From the NCBI GenBank assembly GCA_026415495.1, contig JAOAGZ010000005.1:1-58515 (forward strand): a DNA stretch of 58,515 nt, written 5' to 3'. Within the stretch, counting starts at the first letter, position 1; each line of letters starts with the position of its first letter. Below, one piece after another: positions 1-8,747 of this stretch. The DNA is from Eximiradius proteiniborus (GTDB taxonomy: Bacteria; Bacteroidota; Ignavibacteria; Kapaibacteriales; UBA2268). The notes under the pieces were generated by a model that made no database searches, was not told the origin of the DNA, and saw only the letters and a list, made by a program, of their open reading frames with translations. The position numbers were made by a program, and so were the translations under genes.

Positions 1-253
1 AATCAATATCCTCTTCTAATTTTTCTTTCCACTGCTTTTCTTTAGAACAAGAATCATAATAATCTTTTAATTCATCTATATTTACAAAAGTATTTCCGTT
101 ATTTCCATACTTCTTTATTCTTCCATATTGTAGCAGGTATGATATATTTGAAATTGTAACTTTGCGATTTAAATATTGAGAAGCCCAGTCGCAAGCCTCT
201 TTTAAATTAACCAATTTATCATCTTCGTCTGAATATAAAGTAAGTTGTCCCAT
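1..253 (-). CDS. Truncated gene: N-terminus of a possible DNA methyltransferase
   Basis: An 84-codon open frame starts at ATG 253-251 and runs off the left window edge. A strong ribosome binding site (GGGGGAG) lies just upstream of the ATG. The protein begins MGQLTLYSDEDDKLVNLKEA and then shows helix-rich text with WASQYLNRKVTISNISYLLQ and a YGRIKKYG turn, which looks like a small helix-turn-helix or MerR-like module. From memory, this opening resembles the N-terminal wing of a family of site-specific DNA methyltransferases of restriction-modification systems. The catalytic region lies outside the window, so this is not proven. It reads away from serA, with about 240 bp of AT-rich DNA between the two starts. 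It could also be another HTH protein. Confidence 0.5.
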   Translation of the reverse strand, partial: MGQLTLYSDEDDKLVNLKEACDWASQYLNRKVTISNISYLLQYGRIKKYGNNGNTFVNIDELKDYYDSCSKEKQWKEKLEEDID

Positions 254-327
254 TGATTAACTCCCCCTTTTTACTTTTTCAAATTTATTTCTGCCAATGA
301 TATAATAATATTCCTTTTCAAATGAGT

Positions 328-358
328 GATTGCGACTAACTTTTTGTTTGTCGCAATC
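328..358. promoter_or_regulatory. Perfect 9-bp inverted repeat in the divergent intergenic region
   Basis: The arms GATTGCGAC (328-336) and GTCGCAATC (350-358) are exact reverse complements separated by 13 bases. The repeat lies about 75 bp upstream of the truncated minus-strand gene and about 135 bp upstream of serA. No T-run follows on the plus strand that would make a good terminator. An operator for a regulator of the left-hand gene is the simplest reading, but that is inference. An RNA hairpin in a long 5' leader is the alternative. Confidence 0.5.
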
Positions 359-407
359 GGTATAAATTCCTCAAATATAATAATTTTTTTTTCAATTTTT
401 TAATAAT

Positions 408-415
408 TATCTTTG
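408..415 (+). promoter_or_regulatory. Candidate -7 promoter box for serA (TATCTTTG)
   Basis: TATCTTTG matches the Bacteroidota -7 consensus TAnnTTTG exactly and lies about 80 bp before the serA ATG. I do not see a clear TTG at -33. The same octamer precedes the serine palmitoyltransferase gene. Confidence 0.4.
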
Positions 416-494
416 TAAACATTTTAAGTTGTATGAAAAAAATATTAATGGTACAACTTAAAAATTAATATTAAGAATAATTTGGAGTAAAGCA

Positions 495-1403
495 ATGAAA
501 ATCTTGGTGTCTGATGGTATCGAAAAAATTGGGGCTGATATGTTGAAATCAGCTGGCTTCGAAGTAGTCGAGCAAAAATTAACACCAGAGGAATTACTCA
601 AAGAAATTGAGAAATACGATGCAATAATTGTTCGCTCCGCAACAAAAGTAACCAAGGAAGTAATAGAAGCAGGAAAAAATCTGAAAGCAATTGCCCGCGG
701 AGGAGTTGGACTGGATAATATTGATGTAGCATATGCAAAATCTAAAGGAATACCGGTGCTGAACACACCTGGCGCTTCTTCAATTTCGGTGGCAGAACTT
801 GCAATTGCTCATATGTTTGCAGTGTGCCGCTTCCTTAATCAAAGCAATATTGAAATGCGTCAAGGCAAATGGCCCAAGAAAGAATATTCAAAAGGAATTG
901 AACTTACAGGCAAAACTCTTGGTTTGCTTGGCTTTGGTAATATCGGCAAAGAAGTTGCCAAAAGAGCAATTGGACTTGGAATGACAGTAATAGCACACGA
1001 CCCATTTGTTACCCAAACCGATTTGAATGTTCAACTTGTAAGCAAAGAAGAAGTAATAAAACAATCTGATATAATTTCATTGCATATGCCACTAATCAAA
1101 GGGGAAGGTCCCGCAGTAGGCGAGAAAGAAATTGAAATGATGAAGGAAGGTGTAATAATAATCAATTGTGCACGTGGCGGAGTTGTTTCCGAAAAAGCAT
1201 TGCTCGAAGGTTTGAACTCCGGCAAAGTAGCAGCTGCCGGAATAGATGTGTTTGAAAACGAACCACCAACAGAAGCACAGGCAGCGCTTATCAATCATCC
1301 AAGAGTGTCTGTTACACCACATATTGGCGCTTCCACAGTAGAAGCACAAAACAGAGTTGGCGAAGAAATCGCTCAAAAAGTTATTGATGTTTTGAAAAAA
1401 TAA
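495..1403 (+). CDS. serA: D-3-phosphoglycerate dehydrogenase-like NAD-dependent 2-hydroxyacid dehydrogenase
   Basis: This cytosolic oxidoreductase probably oxidises 3-phosphoglycerate to 3-phosphohydroxypyruvate, the first step of serine synthesis. The 302 residues contain an N-terminal substrate domain, the Rossmann motif LLGFGNIGKEVAKRA, the substrate-binding and catalytic arginine in NCARGGVV, the glutamate in DVFENEPP and the catalytic histidine in PHIGAST. It ends after the catalytic core and has no C-terminal ACT domain, so it should lack the serine feedback seen in the roughly 410-residue enterobacterial enzyme. The ATG follows GGAG at about eight bases. It is followed 26 bp later by a DUF1015 gene, a neighbourhood often seen with serA. 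Another 2-hydroxyacid specificity cannot be excluded. Confidence 0.85.
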   Translation: MKILVSDGIEKIGADMLKSAGFEVVEQKLTPEELLKEIEKYDAIIVRSATKVTKEVIEAGKNLKAIARGGVGLDNIDVAYAKSKGIPVLNTPGASSISVAELAIAHMFAVCRFLNQSNIEMRQGKWPKKEYSKGIELTGKTLGLLGFGNIGKEVAKRAIGLGMTVIAHDPFVTQTDLNVQLVSKEEVIKQSDIISLHMPLIKGEGPAVGEKEIEMMKEGVIIINCARGGVVSEKALLEGLNSGKVAAAGIDVFENEPPTEAQAALINHPRVSVTPHIGASTVEAQNRVGEEIAQKVIDVLKK

Positions 1404-1429
1404 TTGTTAATATAATTTAGGTAGAAAAA

Positions 1430-2671
1430 ATGGCTGTATTCCGTCCTTTTAAAGCATTCAGACCCAAACCAGAACTTGCTGCCGAAGTAGCAGCAAAGCC
1501 CTATGATGTGCTGAATTCTGACGAAGCAAGGGAAGAAGCAAAAGGGCACCCACTTTCTTTTCTTCATGTGGGGAAGCCTGAGATTGATTTAGATCCATCA
1601 ATTGATTTATACGACCCACGCGTTTATGAAAAAGGTAAAGACAACTTACAAAAATTGATACGTGATGGTGTTTTGGTAGAAGATAGCGAACCTTTTTATT
1701 ATATTTATGCTCAAACTATGTTCGATAGAACGCAGTACGGGCTGGTTGGATGTGCTTCGGTTGATGACTACTGGAATGATGTAATATTGAAACACGAGAA
1801 AACACGTAAAGATAAAGAAGAAGACCGTTGCCAGCACGTCCGCGTTACTAACGCACACACCGGACCGATTTTCCTTACTTACAAAGACAAAGCAGAAATC
1901 GATGAAATAGTAAATAGATATATCGAACAGAAGCCTAACACAGATATTATCACTGTTGATGGTATTCGCCATCAGGTGTGGGTAATCTCGGATAAGAACG
2001 ATATTGCGAAAATCCGCGAACTGCTCGCTGGTGTTGATAAATTCTATGTTGCAGATGGACACCACCGTTCGGCTGCGGCAGCAATTGTTGGGCGTGAGCG
2101 TCAGCAAGCCAATCCAAATCATACAGGTGAAGAAGAATATAATTTCTTCCTTGCTGTGCTATTCCCGGCAAGCCATTTATACATTATGGACTACAACCGC
2201 CTTGTAAAAGATTTGAACGAACATTCGAAAGATGAATTTCTTGCAAAACTCGAAGATTTGTTTGTAATTAACAAGGTGGAAGGACAATTTGCTCCGAAGA
2301 AAAAAGGACAAATCGGAATGTATCTCGATGGGCAATGGTATAGCCTTGATGCAAAAGACAAGCTGTTCCATCCGGAAGATCCTGTTGAAAATCTTGACGT
2401 TTCGATTTTGCAACATTATGTATTAGATCCGATTTTAGGAATCGACGACCCACGCACAAGCAAACGCATTGATTTTGTCGGTGGAATTCGTGGGCTTGGC
2501 GAGTTGGAACGTCGGGTAAATTCAGGCGAAATGGCGGTAGCTTTCTCAATGTATCCAACTTCGATAGAGGAACTGATGGCTATTGCTGATGCCGGCAAAA
2601 TTATGCCTCCGAAATCAACCTGGTTCGAGCCTAAATTGCGAGATGGGTTATTCGTGCATTTCTTAGATTAA
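1430..2671 (+). CDS. DUF1015 family protein, serine-pathway neighbour
   Basis: This 413-residue soluble protein begins MAVFRPFKAFRPKPELAAEV, the typical opening of the DUF1015 (COG4198) family, and carries the family signatures LKHEKT and ADGHHR. The latter reads like a metal- or phosphate-binding loop. The length is normal for the family and there is no signal peptide or membrane segment. It is the second gene of the unit with serA, 26 bp downstream, and a strong terminator follows. Its reaction is not established from sequence. Its habit of sitting beside serA or serC suggests a role in serine or phosphoserine metabolism, which is inference. Confidence 0.85.
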   Translation: MAVFRPFKAFRPKPELAAEVAAKPYDVLNSDEAREEAKGHPLSFLHVGKPEIDLDPSIDLYDPRVYEKGKDNLQKLIRDGVLVEDSEPFYYIYAQTMFDRTQYGLVGCASVDDYWNDVILKHEKTRKDKEEDRCQHVRVTNAHTGPIFLTYKDKAEIDEIVNRYIEQKPNTDIITVDGIRHQVWVISDKNDIAKIRELLAGVDKFYVADGHHRSAAAAIVGRERQQANPNHTGEEEYNFFLAVLFPASHLYIMDYNRLVKDLNEHSKDEFLAKLEDLFVINKVEGQFAPKKKGQIGMYLDGQWYSLDAKDKLFHPEDPVENLDVSILQHYVLDPILGIDDPRTSKRIDFVGGIRGLGELERRVNSGEMAVAFSMYPTSIEELMAIADAGKIMPPKSTWFEPKLRDGLFVHFLD

Positions 2672-2696
2672 AGCAAAAGCCGAAATATATTTAAAG

Positions 2697-2724
2697 AGGT
2701 TGCCCCGCAAAGGCAACCTTTTTT
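2697..2724 (+). terminator. Rho-independent terminator after the serA-DUF1015 unit
   Basis: An 8-bp stem AGGTTGCC/GGCAACCT (2697-2704 and 2712-2719) with a 7-base loop is followed by six T. It sits between two convergent genes. The same stem core recurs at 30161 and 51525. Confidence 0.9.
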
Positions 2725-2749
2725 ATTCAGATATTGATAAGTAGAAAGA

Positions 2750-3706
2750 TTATACTTTGACTGTGCTTTCTTTGCGTAACTGCTGCAACTTTTCGAAAAG
2801 AGATTTTTCTTCGTCAGTAAGATTTTTTGGAACTTTTATCTGAACGTTGAGAAATAAATCGCCGCGGTTGCCTTCAGAATTGTATTTTGGCATACCCAGT
2901 CCTTTAAGTTTAAGGATTTTGCCGGAACTTGTTCCGGGTGGGATAGTAACTTTAACCATACCGCTGAAAGTTTTAATTTTTGCTGAACCACCCAAAACAG
3001 CAGTGAATAAATCGACAGGCAAATCCAAATACAGGTCGTCGCCGCGACGCTCAACTTTGTTGTGTGGCAAAACTTTCACTTTAACAATCAAATCGCCTTT
3101 CTGCCCGCCATAATTACCGTCGGTGCCTTGCCCGGAAATTTTCATAACCTGTCCGTCGGCAATGCCGGGCTTAAATTTCACCTCAATTTTTTTACCGTTT
3201 GCCTGTATTTGCCGGGTTGTCCCGCTGAATGCTTCTGCTAATGTTAATTCGACTTCAACTTCAATATCTTCACCACGTTGAGGAGGATATTTGAAGCCCT
3301 GACGCGAAGAAAAGCCCGAACCGAATATTCGTTCGAAGAAGTCGGATAGCCCGCCACCAGAGGAGAAAAAGTCTCCAACAGTCTGGTAGGTTGAGCGTGA
3401 GCGGCGTCCGGCAGATTGCTGAGCTTCGGCAAACCAGCTTGCCCAATCAAAATCGTCGTTTGAACCACCAGTTTGACGGTGGCGATTGAAGGAGTTATTT
3501 AAGTTATCATACTTCCGGCGTTTTTCTGGATCCGAAAGCACCTGATAAGCTTCGGAAATTTCTTTAAATTTGTTTTCGGCATTAGGGTCAGATTTATTAG
3601 AATCAGGATGATACTGACGAGCAAGTTTGCGATATGCTTGCTTGATTTCGTCTGCAGTTGCCTGCTTATCAACACCTAATATTTTATAATAATCTTTAAA
3701 TTCCAC
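2750..3706 (-). CDS. cbpA: DnaJ/CbpA-type J-domain co-chaperone without zinc finger
   Basis: This J-domain protein would stimulate the ATPase of DnaK and deliver substrates. The J domain (first ~70 residues) contains YHPDSN with the essential HPD tripeptide. A glycine/phenylalanine-rich linker follows, then the two-lobed C-terminal substrate domain. No CXXCXGXG zinc repeats are present, so it is CbpA-like (class B) and not canonical DnaJ. The longest frame begins at a GTG at 3715 that overlaps the ribosome binding site AGGAGGTG. The second GTG at 3706, six bases after that site, gives the canonical start [12 protein letters not shown] (318 residues) and is preferred. It lies 21 bp downstream of gpmI, likely in one transcript. 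Confidence 0.88.
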   Translation of the reverse strand: MEFKDYYKILGVDKQATADEIKQAYRKLARQYHPDSNKSDPNAENKFKEISEAYQVLSDPEKRRKYDNLNNSFNRHRQTGGSNDDFDWASWFAEAQQSAGRRSRSTYQTVGDFFSSGGGLSDFFERIFGSGFSSRQGFKYPPQRGEDIEVEVELTLAEAFSGTTRQIQANGKKIEVKFKPGIADGQVMKISGQGTDGNYGGQKGDLIVKVKVLPHNKVERRGDDLYLDLPVDLFTAVLGGSAKIKTFSGMVKVTIPPGTSSGKILKLKGLGMPKYNSEGNRGDLFLNVQIKVPKNLTDEEKSLFEKLQQLRKESTVKV

Positions 3707-3727
3707 TAAAATCACCTCCTTGTGTTT

Positions 3728-5260
3728 TTATTCAATAAGTATTTTGCCAGTCATTTCTTGTGGAATAGGAAGCCCCATAATATTGAGAACAGTTGGAGCG
3801 ACATCGGCTAAAATACCATCTTTTGCTATTTTATATTCATCAGAAACGACGATAAACGGAACAGGATTAAGAGAATGAGCTGTATTTGGCGAACCATCCG
3901 GATTTTTTGCATAATCTGCGTTTCCGTGGTCAGCAAGAATAAGCACAGTATAATCATTTTTTCGAGCAGTTTCAACAACTTCACTCAAACATACATCTAC
4001 CGCTTCGACAGCTTTGCGAATTGCTTCGTAAACCCCCGTATGCCCTACCATATCACCATTTGCAAAATTCAAGCAAATAAAATCGTATTTCTGTGTGTTA
4101 AGTTGTTCGACAAGTGCATCTTTCACCTCGAACGCACTCATTTCGGGCTTCAAATCGTAAGTAGGAACCTTTGGCGAATGAATTAGTATTCTGTCTTCGT
4201 TTTCGAATACTTCCTCCCGCCCACCTGAAAAGAAAAATGTAACGTGAGCGTATTTTTCAGTTTCGGCAATTCTCAGCTGTCGCAATCCTGCTTTGGAGAC
4301 GACTTCGCCAAGTGTGTTTGAAACATTTTCTTTGTCATAGATAACGCGAACGTTTTGGAAAGTGTCGTCGTAGCGCGTCATAGTAAGGTAATATAAATCA
4401 ATTGTATGCATATCAAATTCGTGCATATCTTTTTGAGTGAGAGCAATTGTAATTTCGCGAAGTCTGTCTGTCCGGAAATTGAAACAGATAAATACATCAC
4501 CTTCCTGAACCACTGCAAGAGGTTTGCCGTTGTCATCGACACAAACTATTGGATTGATAAACTCATCAGTAACACCTTCGTCGTATGATTCCTGAATAGC
4601 TTTGAGAATATCGGTGGTAGGTTTGCCAATTCCTTTAGTAATCAGATCGTAGCCTTGTTTGACGCGTTCCCAGCGTTTATCTCTGTCCATTGTATAATAT
4701 CGCCCACAGAGCGAAGCAATTTTTCCGTTGGAATGTTCGAGATGCTCGAGCAAATTTTTTACAAAGCCGTAGCCACTTCGAGGGTCGGTATCTCTGCCAT
4801 CGGTTAATGCGTGAATGAAAACGCGTTCTAAACCGAAGTCTTTGGTCATATCGCACAATTTGTAAAGATGCTTGTCGAGAGAATGATCCCCACCATCGGA
4901 GACAAGCACGAGAAAATGAACAGCCTTGTTGTTTTCCTTTGCATACTTAAATGCTTCGACAAGAACAGGGTTTTTGTCGATTTTACCTTCGCGGATTTCT
5001 TTGTTAATTTTCACTAAGTCCTGATAAACAATACGCCCGGCTCCAATATTCAGGTGTCCGACTTCGGAATTGCCCATTTGCCCATCGGGAAGTCCTACAT
5101 TTTCACCACAAGTGAGCAATTTCGAGTTCGGATATGTTGCAATCAATTTATCCCAATACGGTGTGTTGGCAATACTGATAACATCGGATTGGCTTCCATC
5201 GCCAACGCCCCAACCGTCTACAATAAGAAAAAGACGATTTTCTAAACTATTAATTTTCAA
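3728..5260 (-). CDS. gpmI: 2,3-bisphosphoglycerate-independent phosphoglycerate mutase
   Basis: GpmI interconverts 3-phosphoglycerate and 2-phosphoglycerate in glycolysis through a phosphoserine intermediate and two Mn2+ ions. The 510-residue length is normal. Near the N-terminus [12 protein letters not shown] carries the first metal-binding Asp, and [12 protein letters not shown] carries the catalytic serine. [29 protein letters not shown] and the late metal site LADHGNAD are also present. The start must be the TTG at 5260, because an in-frame stop lies just upstream and no ATG or GTG occurs before the conserved core. This suggests weak initiation. It is divergent from the glycosyltransferase gene, with about 41 bp between the starts. 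Confidence 0.95.
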   Translation of the reverse strand: MKINSLENRLFLIVDGWGVGDGSQSDVISIANTPYWDKLIATYPNSKLLTCGENVGLPDGQMGNSEVGHLNIGAGRIVYQDLVKINKEIREGKIDKNPVLVEAFKYAKENNKAVHFLVLVSDGGDHSLDKHLYKLCDMTKDFGLERVFIHALTDGRDTDPRSGYGFVKNLLEHLEHSNGKIASLCGRYYTMDRDKRWERVKQGYDLITKGIGKPTTDILKAIQESYDEGVTDEFINPIVCVDDNGKPLAVVQEGDVFICFNFRTDRLREITIALTQKDMHEFDMHTIDLYYLTMTRYDDTFQNVRVIYDKENVSNTLGEVVSKAGLRQLRIAETEKYAHVTFFFSGGREEVFENEDRILIHSPKVPTYDLKPEMSAFEVKDALVEQLNTQKYDFICLNFANGDMVGHTGVYEAIRKAVEAVDVCLSEVVETARKNDYTVLILADHGNADYAKNPDGSPNTAHSLNPVPFIVVSDEYKIAKDGILADVAPTVLNIMGLPIPQEMTGKILIE

Positions 5261-5301
5261 TAATTATTGTTAATTTGGAAAGATTATTTAGGCAGATTTC
5301 G

Positions 5302-6450
5302 ATGAGAATTGGGTATTTATCATATTTTAATTCCAAAGACGTTCGGGCGTGGTCTGGTTCTATCTATTTCATACGTCGTGAGCTTGAAAAAAAAGGAGTG
5401 GAGATTGTTCCAATAGATAATCTTGGAAGTGTGCTTGATGAAATATATAAAGTTAAGTCGTTATTTTATAAAGCAATAGGAAAAAATCATCATCGGATTC
5501 GTGAGCGACGTATAATGCAAAGAGCCGCAGAAAAAGCTGCAAGGCTTATCGAGAAACAACGCCCCGACGTGCTTCTAAGTCTTGGCTCGCTCGAGCTTTC
5601 GATGTTAAAATGCGATTTGCCAGCTACTTTTTGGACTGATGCTACTTTTCGTCAGCTTGTGAATTACTATCCTGAATATTCGGATTTATCGCCGACTACG
5701 TTGCGAGAAGGTGAGTTTTTAGAAGAACAGAGTATTAATGGTGCTTCCCGAATATTTTTTGCGTCTGAATGGGCTGCCGGTGGTGCAATAAACTACTACT
5801 CTGCAGATGAAAGCAAGGTGAAAGTATTACCATTTGGAGCAAATTTGTATAATCCACCAACAGAGGAAGAAGTAGCAGATTTTATTGCGAGAAAAGATTT
5901 TGATGCAATTGAGTTGCTTTTTGTTGGTGTGGCATTCGAGCGAAAGGGTGGCAATACGGCTTTCGAAATAGCTCGCAAAATCAGGCAAAAAGGTCGCAAG
6001 GTGAGGCTTCATATAATCGGTTGCAATCCAGAAATTAATGAAAGCAATGATTTCATAAAAATATACGGGTTTCTGAACAAAGCTCGTCCCGATGATATGA
6101 AAACAATTGAGGAGTTGTATCGGAAAGCACATTTTTTTGTGATGCCATCGCTTGCGGAGTGCTACGGGATAGTTTTTTGCGAGGCTAACGCTTACGGGCT
6201 ACCGGTTGTAGGAGCAAATAATGGCGGTATGCCAACGATAATAAAACATAATACAAATGGTTTTTTGTTTGATTATTCGAATTATGAGCAAAGCCTTCAA
6301 GAAATTGCAGACGAATTAATTGAGATTGGAGAAAATCGAAAAGTTTACGAAGAAGCGGCAAATAAATCACGGAATGAGTATAAAATGCGTTTGAATTGGG
6401 AGGTATCGGTCGGGGAATTGATAAGCGAACTAAATAAAATCAGCAAATAA
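5302..6450 (+). CDS. GT-B glycosyltransferase (GT4-like, family 1 domain)
   Basis: A retaining GT-B glycosyltransferase, probably working on a cell-surface glycan at the cytoplasmic face of the membrane. The N-terminal half has the acceptor-side Rossmann domain (MRIGYLSYFNSKDVRAWSG). The C-terminal half has LLFVGVAFERKGG and the EX7E motif in ECYGIVFCEANAYGLPVVG, which binds the sugar nucleotide. A longer frame begins at a TTG at 5275, but the ATG at 5302 has an AGG nine bases upstream and gives a standard start (382 residues). Donor and acceptor are unknown. It stands alone, ending at a bidirectional hairpin before rpsU. An internal methionine-rich start choice does not change the domains. 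Confidence 0.8.
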   Translation: MRIGYLSYFNSKDVRAWSGSIYFIRRELEKKGVEIVPIDNLGSVLDEIYKVKSLFYKAIGKNHHRIRERRIMQRAAEKAARLIEKQRPDVLLSLGSLELSMLKCDLPATFWTDATFRQLVNYYPEYSDLSPTTLREGEFLEEQSINGASRIFFASEWAAGGAINYYSADESKVKVLPFGANLYNPPTEEEVADFIARKDFDAIELLFVGVAFERKGGNTAFEIARKIRQKGRKVRLHIIGCNPEINESNDFIKIYGFLNKARPDDMKTIEELYRKAHFFVMPSLAECYGIVFCEANAYGLPVVGANNGGMPTIIKHNTNGFLFDYSNYEQSLQEIADELIEIGENRKVYEEAANKSRNEYKMRLNWEVSVGELISELNKISK

Positions 6451-6479
6451 AAAAGGCTGCTCTTCCGGAGCAGCCTTTT
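6451..6479. terminator. Bidirectional terminator between the glycosyltransferase gene and rpsU
   Basis: A perfect 12-bp stem AAAAGGCTGCTC/GAGCAGCCTTTT with a 5-base loop lies one base after the glycosyltransferase stop. It has an A-tract on the left and TTTT on the right, so it can serve both convergent units. Confidence 0.9.
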
Positions 6480-6497
6480 GAAAATTTAAGGACAGAA

Positions 6498-6695
6498 TTA
6501 ATCATTCATTTCGTGTGATAATTTCTTTTGACGACGAGCGGCTTTAATACGCGACATACGTTTTTCGACCGAAGGCTTCACATAAGCTGTTCTTTTTTTG
6601 AACTCGCGAAGGATACCAGAGCGCTCATATTTTTTCTTAAAGCGTTTTAAAGCGCGGTCGATATTTTCATTAGTTTGAAGAGTTACGCCTATCAC
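6498..6695 (-). CDS. rpsU: 30S ribosomal protein S21
   Basis: S21 is a small basic protein of the 30S platform involved in early initiation. The 65 residues begin MIGVTLQTNENIDRALKRFK, a close match to the family opening, and contain YVKPSVEKRMSR followed by a basic tail. The start is GTG at 6695, preceded by AGGTG. It follows the 133-residue gene by 49 bp and the two appear to form one unit, ending at the hairpin at 6451-6479. Confidence 0.95.
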   Translation of the reverse strand: MIGVTLQTNENIDRALKRFKKKYERSGILREFKKRTAYVKPSVEKRMSRIKAARRQKKLSHEMND

Positions 6696-6744
6696 TGCTA
6701 TTTTTCACCTACCTTTCGCGCAGAATTAATTAAGTTCAACAAAT

Positions 6745-7146
6745 TTATGATAATTTTTCAATAAGACGTTTTTCGTTGTTCTTTTCAAATTGAACAATAA
6801 TTGAATGGCCACCGTTGCTTGTAACTTCCTTTTTACGAACAATACCGACATCCTGCCACACTTCGTGATAAATCACATCGCCGATTTTATACTCGCTTTT
6901 TGGGGTGTAAGTTTTAGCGTCTTCGCGAGTAATGTGAATAACGGCTTTGGACTTATCCTGGTCCTGTTCTATTGCATCCAAATTAACAAGTTGAGAGTGG
7001 CGGCTCCGTGTGCATCTTGCCCATTGCTGGCGTCCATTTTCGGTTTCGATTGGCTCGCCGATGAGTTCGTGTTTGGTTTCTTTCATTAAAAAGGGTGAGT
7101 ATAGAGTAATGTACTTAGCTCTACGAGACCTTCTTTTTATGGCCAT
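6745..7146 (-). CDS. Unknown small basic protein with a C-terminal SH3-like segment
   Basis: I do not recognise this 133-residue protein with certainty. The N-terminus is strongly basic (MAIKRRSRRAKYITLY), which suggests nucleic-acid or ribosome contact. The middle has a WARCTRSRHSQLV segment. The last 50 residues (YKIGDVIYHEVWQDVGIVRK, then IIVQFEKNNEKRLIEKL) read as a small beta barrel similar to the SH3/Tudor-like folds of CarD-type or DUF3553-type proteins. It lies upstream of rpsU in an apparent operon with a TATTTTTG promoter box. A role in transcription or translation is inference from charge and neighbour. Confidence 0.75.
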   Translation of the reverse strand: MAIKRRSRRAKYITLYSPFLMKETKHELIGEPIETENGRQQWARCTRSRHSQLVNLDAIEQDQDKSKAVIHITREDAKTYTPKSEYKIGDVIYHEVWQDVGIVRKKEVTSNGGHSIIVQFEKNNEKRLIEKLS

Positions 7147-7183
7147 AATAATCTCATTATGAAAAAGAACAAAAAATTATATA

Positions 7184-7191
7184 CAAAAATA
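7184..7191 (-). promoter_or_regulatory. Candidate -7 promoter box for the rpsU operon (TATTTTTG)
   Basis: On the minus strand TATTTTTG matches TAnnTTTG, 38 bp before the ATG at 7146. The same octamer occurs before ackA. Confidence 0.4.
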
Positions 7192-7277
7192 CGAAAAAAT
7201 TTGTTAAAAATCAAAAAAGATATTATTATGCAAAATTATATTGCACAATAATATAAAAAATATTTTGTTTTTCTTGT

Positions 7278-8471
7278 CTAACTTATGAGCCCTAATTCTC
7301 GTCCAACTTCTGCAAACACTTCTAAAATTTTGTCTAAATGTTCTTTTTCGTGAGAAGCCATATAAGAAGTTCTCATCATACTCATATTAGGAGGAACTCC
7401 GGGCGGAATAAACGCATTGACAAAGACGCCTTTGTCGAATAGTTTGCGCCAGAAAACGAATGCTATTTCTACTTGTCCAACTATTACAGGAACAATAGCA
7501 GTTTTGCTTTCAACAATATGGAAGCCTAATTGCTTGAAGCCCTCACGCATATAATTTGCGTTCCAGATTAATTTATCGACAAGCTCTGGTTGCTCTTCCA
7601 AAATATCAAGAGCAGCAAGGGTTGCCGCACAGGACGCAGGAGTTGGGCTGGCGCTGAAAATAATAGCAGGGGAATTATGCTTTAAGTAGTTGATTACACG
7701 TTCGGGTCCGCCGACAAATCCGCCAAGAGAAGCGAAAGTTTTCGAGAATGTTCCCATTACAAGATTTTGCTTGACATCCATTCCGAAGTAGCTGTGAGTG
7801 CCACGTCCGCCTGAGCCAATCACACCGGTTGAATGAGCGTCGTCGACAAGGACACGGGCTCCGTATTTTTCGGCAATTGCTGCTAATTCAGGGAGATTAA
7901 CAATTTCACCGGTAACCGAAAACACGCCATCGGTAACGATAAATTTGCCGGCGCTGTCGGGAATTGATTGGAGCACTTTCTCCAAATCTTCCATATCGTT
8001 GTGTTTGTAACGTTTGAATTCGGCAAAAGCACCTTTTGCCATCATTGCACCGCTTACAATACAAGCGTGATTTTCTTTGTCTGAGATAATCACATCGCCT
8101 TTCTGGGCAATTGTGGAGATAATACCAAGAGCAGTCTGAAATCCCGTGCTGAAAAGAAGAACAGCTTCGGTTCCAAGGAATTTAGCCAGTCTTGCTTCAA
8201 GTTCGTTATGCAAATCGAGTGTTCCGGTCAGATATCGCGAGCCGGAGCAACCGGTTCCGTATTTATTAATTGCGTTGTGGGCAGCTTCCTTTACTTTTGG
8301 GTGTGCAGTAAGACCTAAATAATTGTTCGAACCAGCCATAATCATTTTTTTGCCATAGACAGAAACAACTGGTCCTTCGTTTTCTTCGATAGCGTGGAAA
8401 TATGGGTATAGTCCCTGAGCTTTTACTTCATCAGCACGAGTAAAGGCAAAACATTTTTCAAAAACGTCCAC
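7278..8471 (-). CDS. spt: Serine palmitoyltransferase / alpha-oxoamine synthase (PLP enzyme)
   Basis: This fold-type I PLP enzyme condenses an amino acid with an acyl-CoA. The sequence resembles bacterial serine palmitoyltransferase, which makes 3-ketodihydrosphingosine: [14 protein letters not shown] near the start, [57 protein letters not shown], and the PLP lysine in [13 protein letters not shown]. The 397-residue length fits. 2-amino-3-ketobutyrate CoA ligase is the main alternative, but the [17 protein letters not shown] stretch favours the Spt group. The start is GTG at 8471 with AAAGGA upstream and a TATCTTTG promoter box. Sphingolipid synthesis would fit a Bacteroidota-type envelope. 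No other sphingolipid gene is in the window. Confidence 0.75.
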   Translation of the reverse strand: MDVFEKCFAFTRADEVKAQGLYPYFHAIEENEGPVVSVYGKKMIMAGSNNYLGLTAHPKVKEAAHNAINKYGTGCSGSRYLTGTLDLHNELEARLAKFLGTEAVLLFSTGFQTALGIISTIAQKGDVIISDKENHACIVSGAMMAKGAFAEFKRYKHNDMEDLEKVLQSIPDSAGKFIVTDGVFSVTGEIVNLPELAAIAEKYGARVLVDDAHSTGVIGSGGRGTHSYFGMDVKQNLVMGTFSKTFASLGGFVGGPERVINYLKHNSPAIIFSASPTPASCAATLAALDILEEQPELVDKLIWNANYMREGFKQLGFHIVESKTAIVPVIVGQVEIAFVFWRKLFDKGVFVNAFIPPGVPPNMSMMRTSYMASHEKEHLDKILEVFAEVGRELGLIS

Positions 8472-8512
8472 AGTATGTCCTTTATGTTAGTTAATTATTT
8501 TCACAAAACATA

Positions 8513-8520
8513 CAAAGATA
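8513..8520 (-). promoter_or_regulatory. Candidate -7 promoter box for spt (TATCTTTG)
   Basis: Minus-strand TATCTTTG matches TAnnTTTG, 41 bp upstream of the GTG start. The remainder of the 276-bp gap between spt and the glucan phosphorylase gene holds one terminator and no ORF that I would support. Confidence 0.4.
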
Positions 8521-8659
8521 TGAAAAAATAAAAACTTAAAAAAGAATTAACTTACTTAACATAATATTAATTTATCAACTAAAAAGCAATTACAATTTTT
8601 CATAATCTAATGTAAACCAACAAGATAGAACGGATTTAGTTCTTAAATTCAACACATCA

Positions 8660-8692
8660 AAATACAAAAACTGCCCCGCTAATTGGGGCAGC
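8660..8692 (-). terminator. Terminator of the alpha-glucan phosphorylase gene
   Basis: A 7-bp GC-rich stem CTGCCCC/GGGGCAG (8672-8678 and 8686-8692) with a 7-base loop is followed on the minus strand by TTTTGTATTTTG. It lies about 55 bp after the phosphorylase stop. Confidence 0.85.
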
Positions 8693-8747
8693 TAATATTT
8701 ATTATTTTTTGTAATTTCCTATGAAAACAGACAGAAAATATTTCTCA

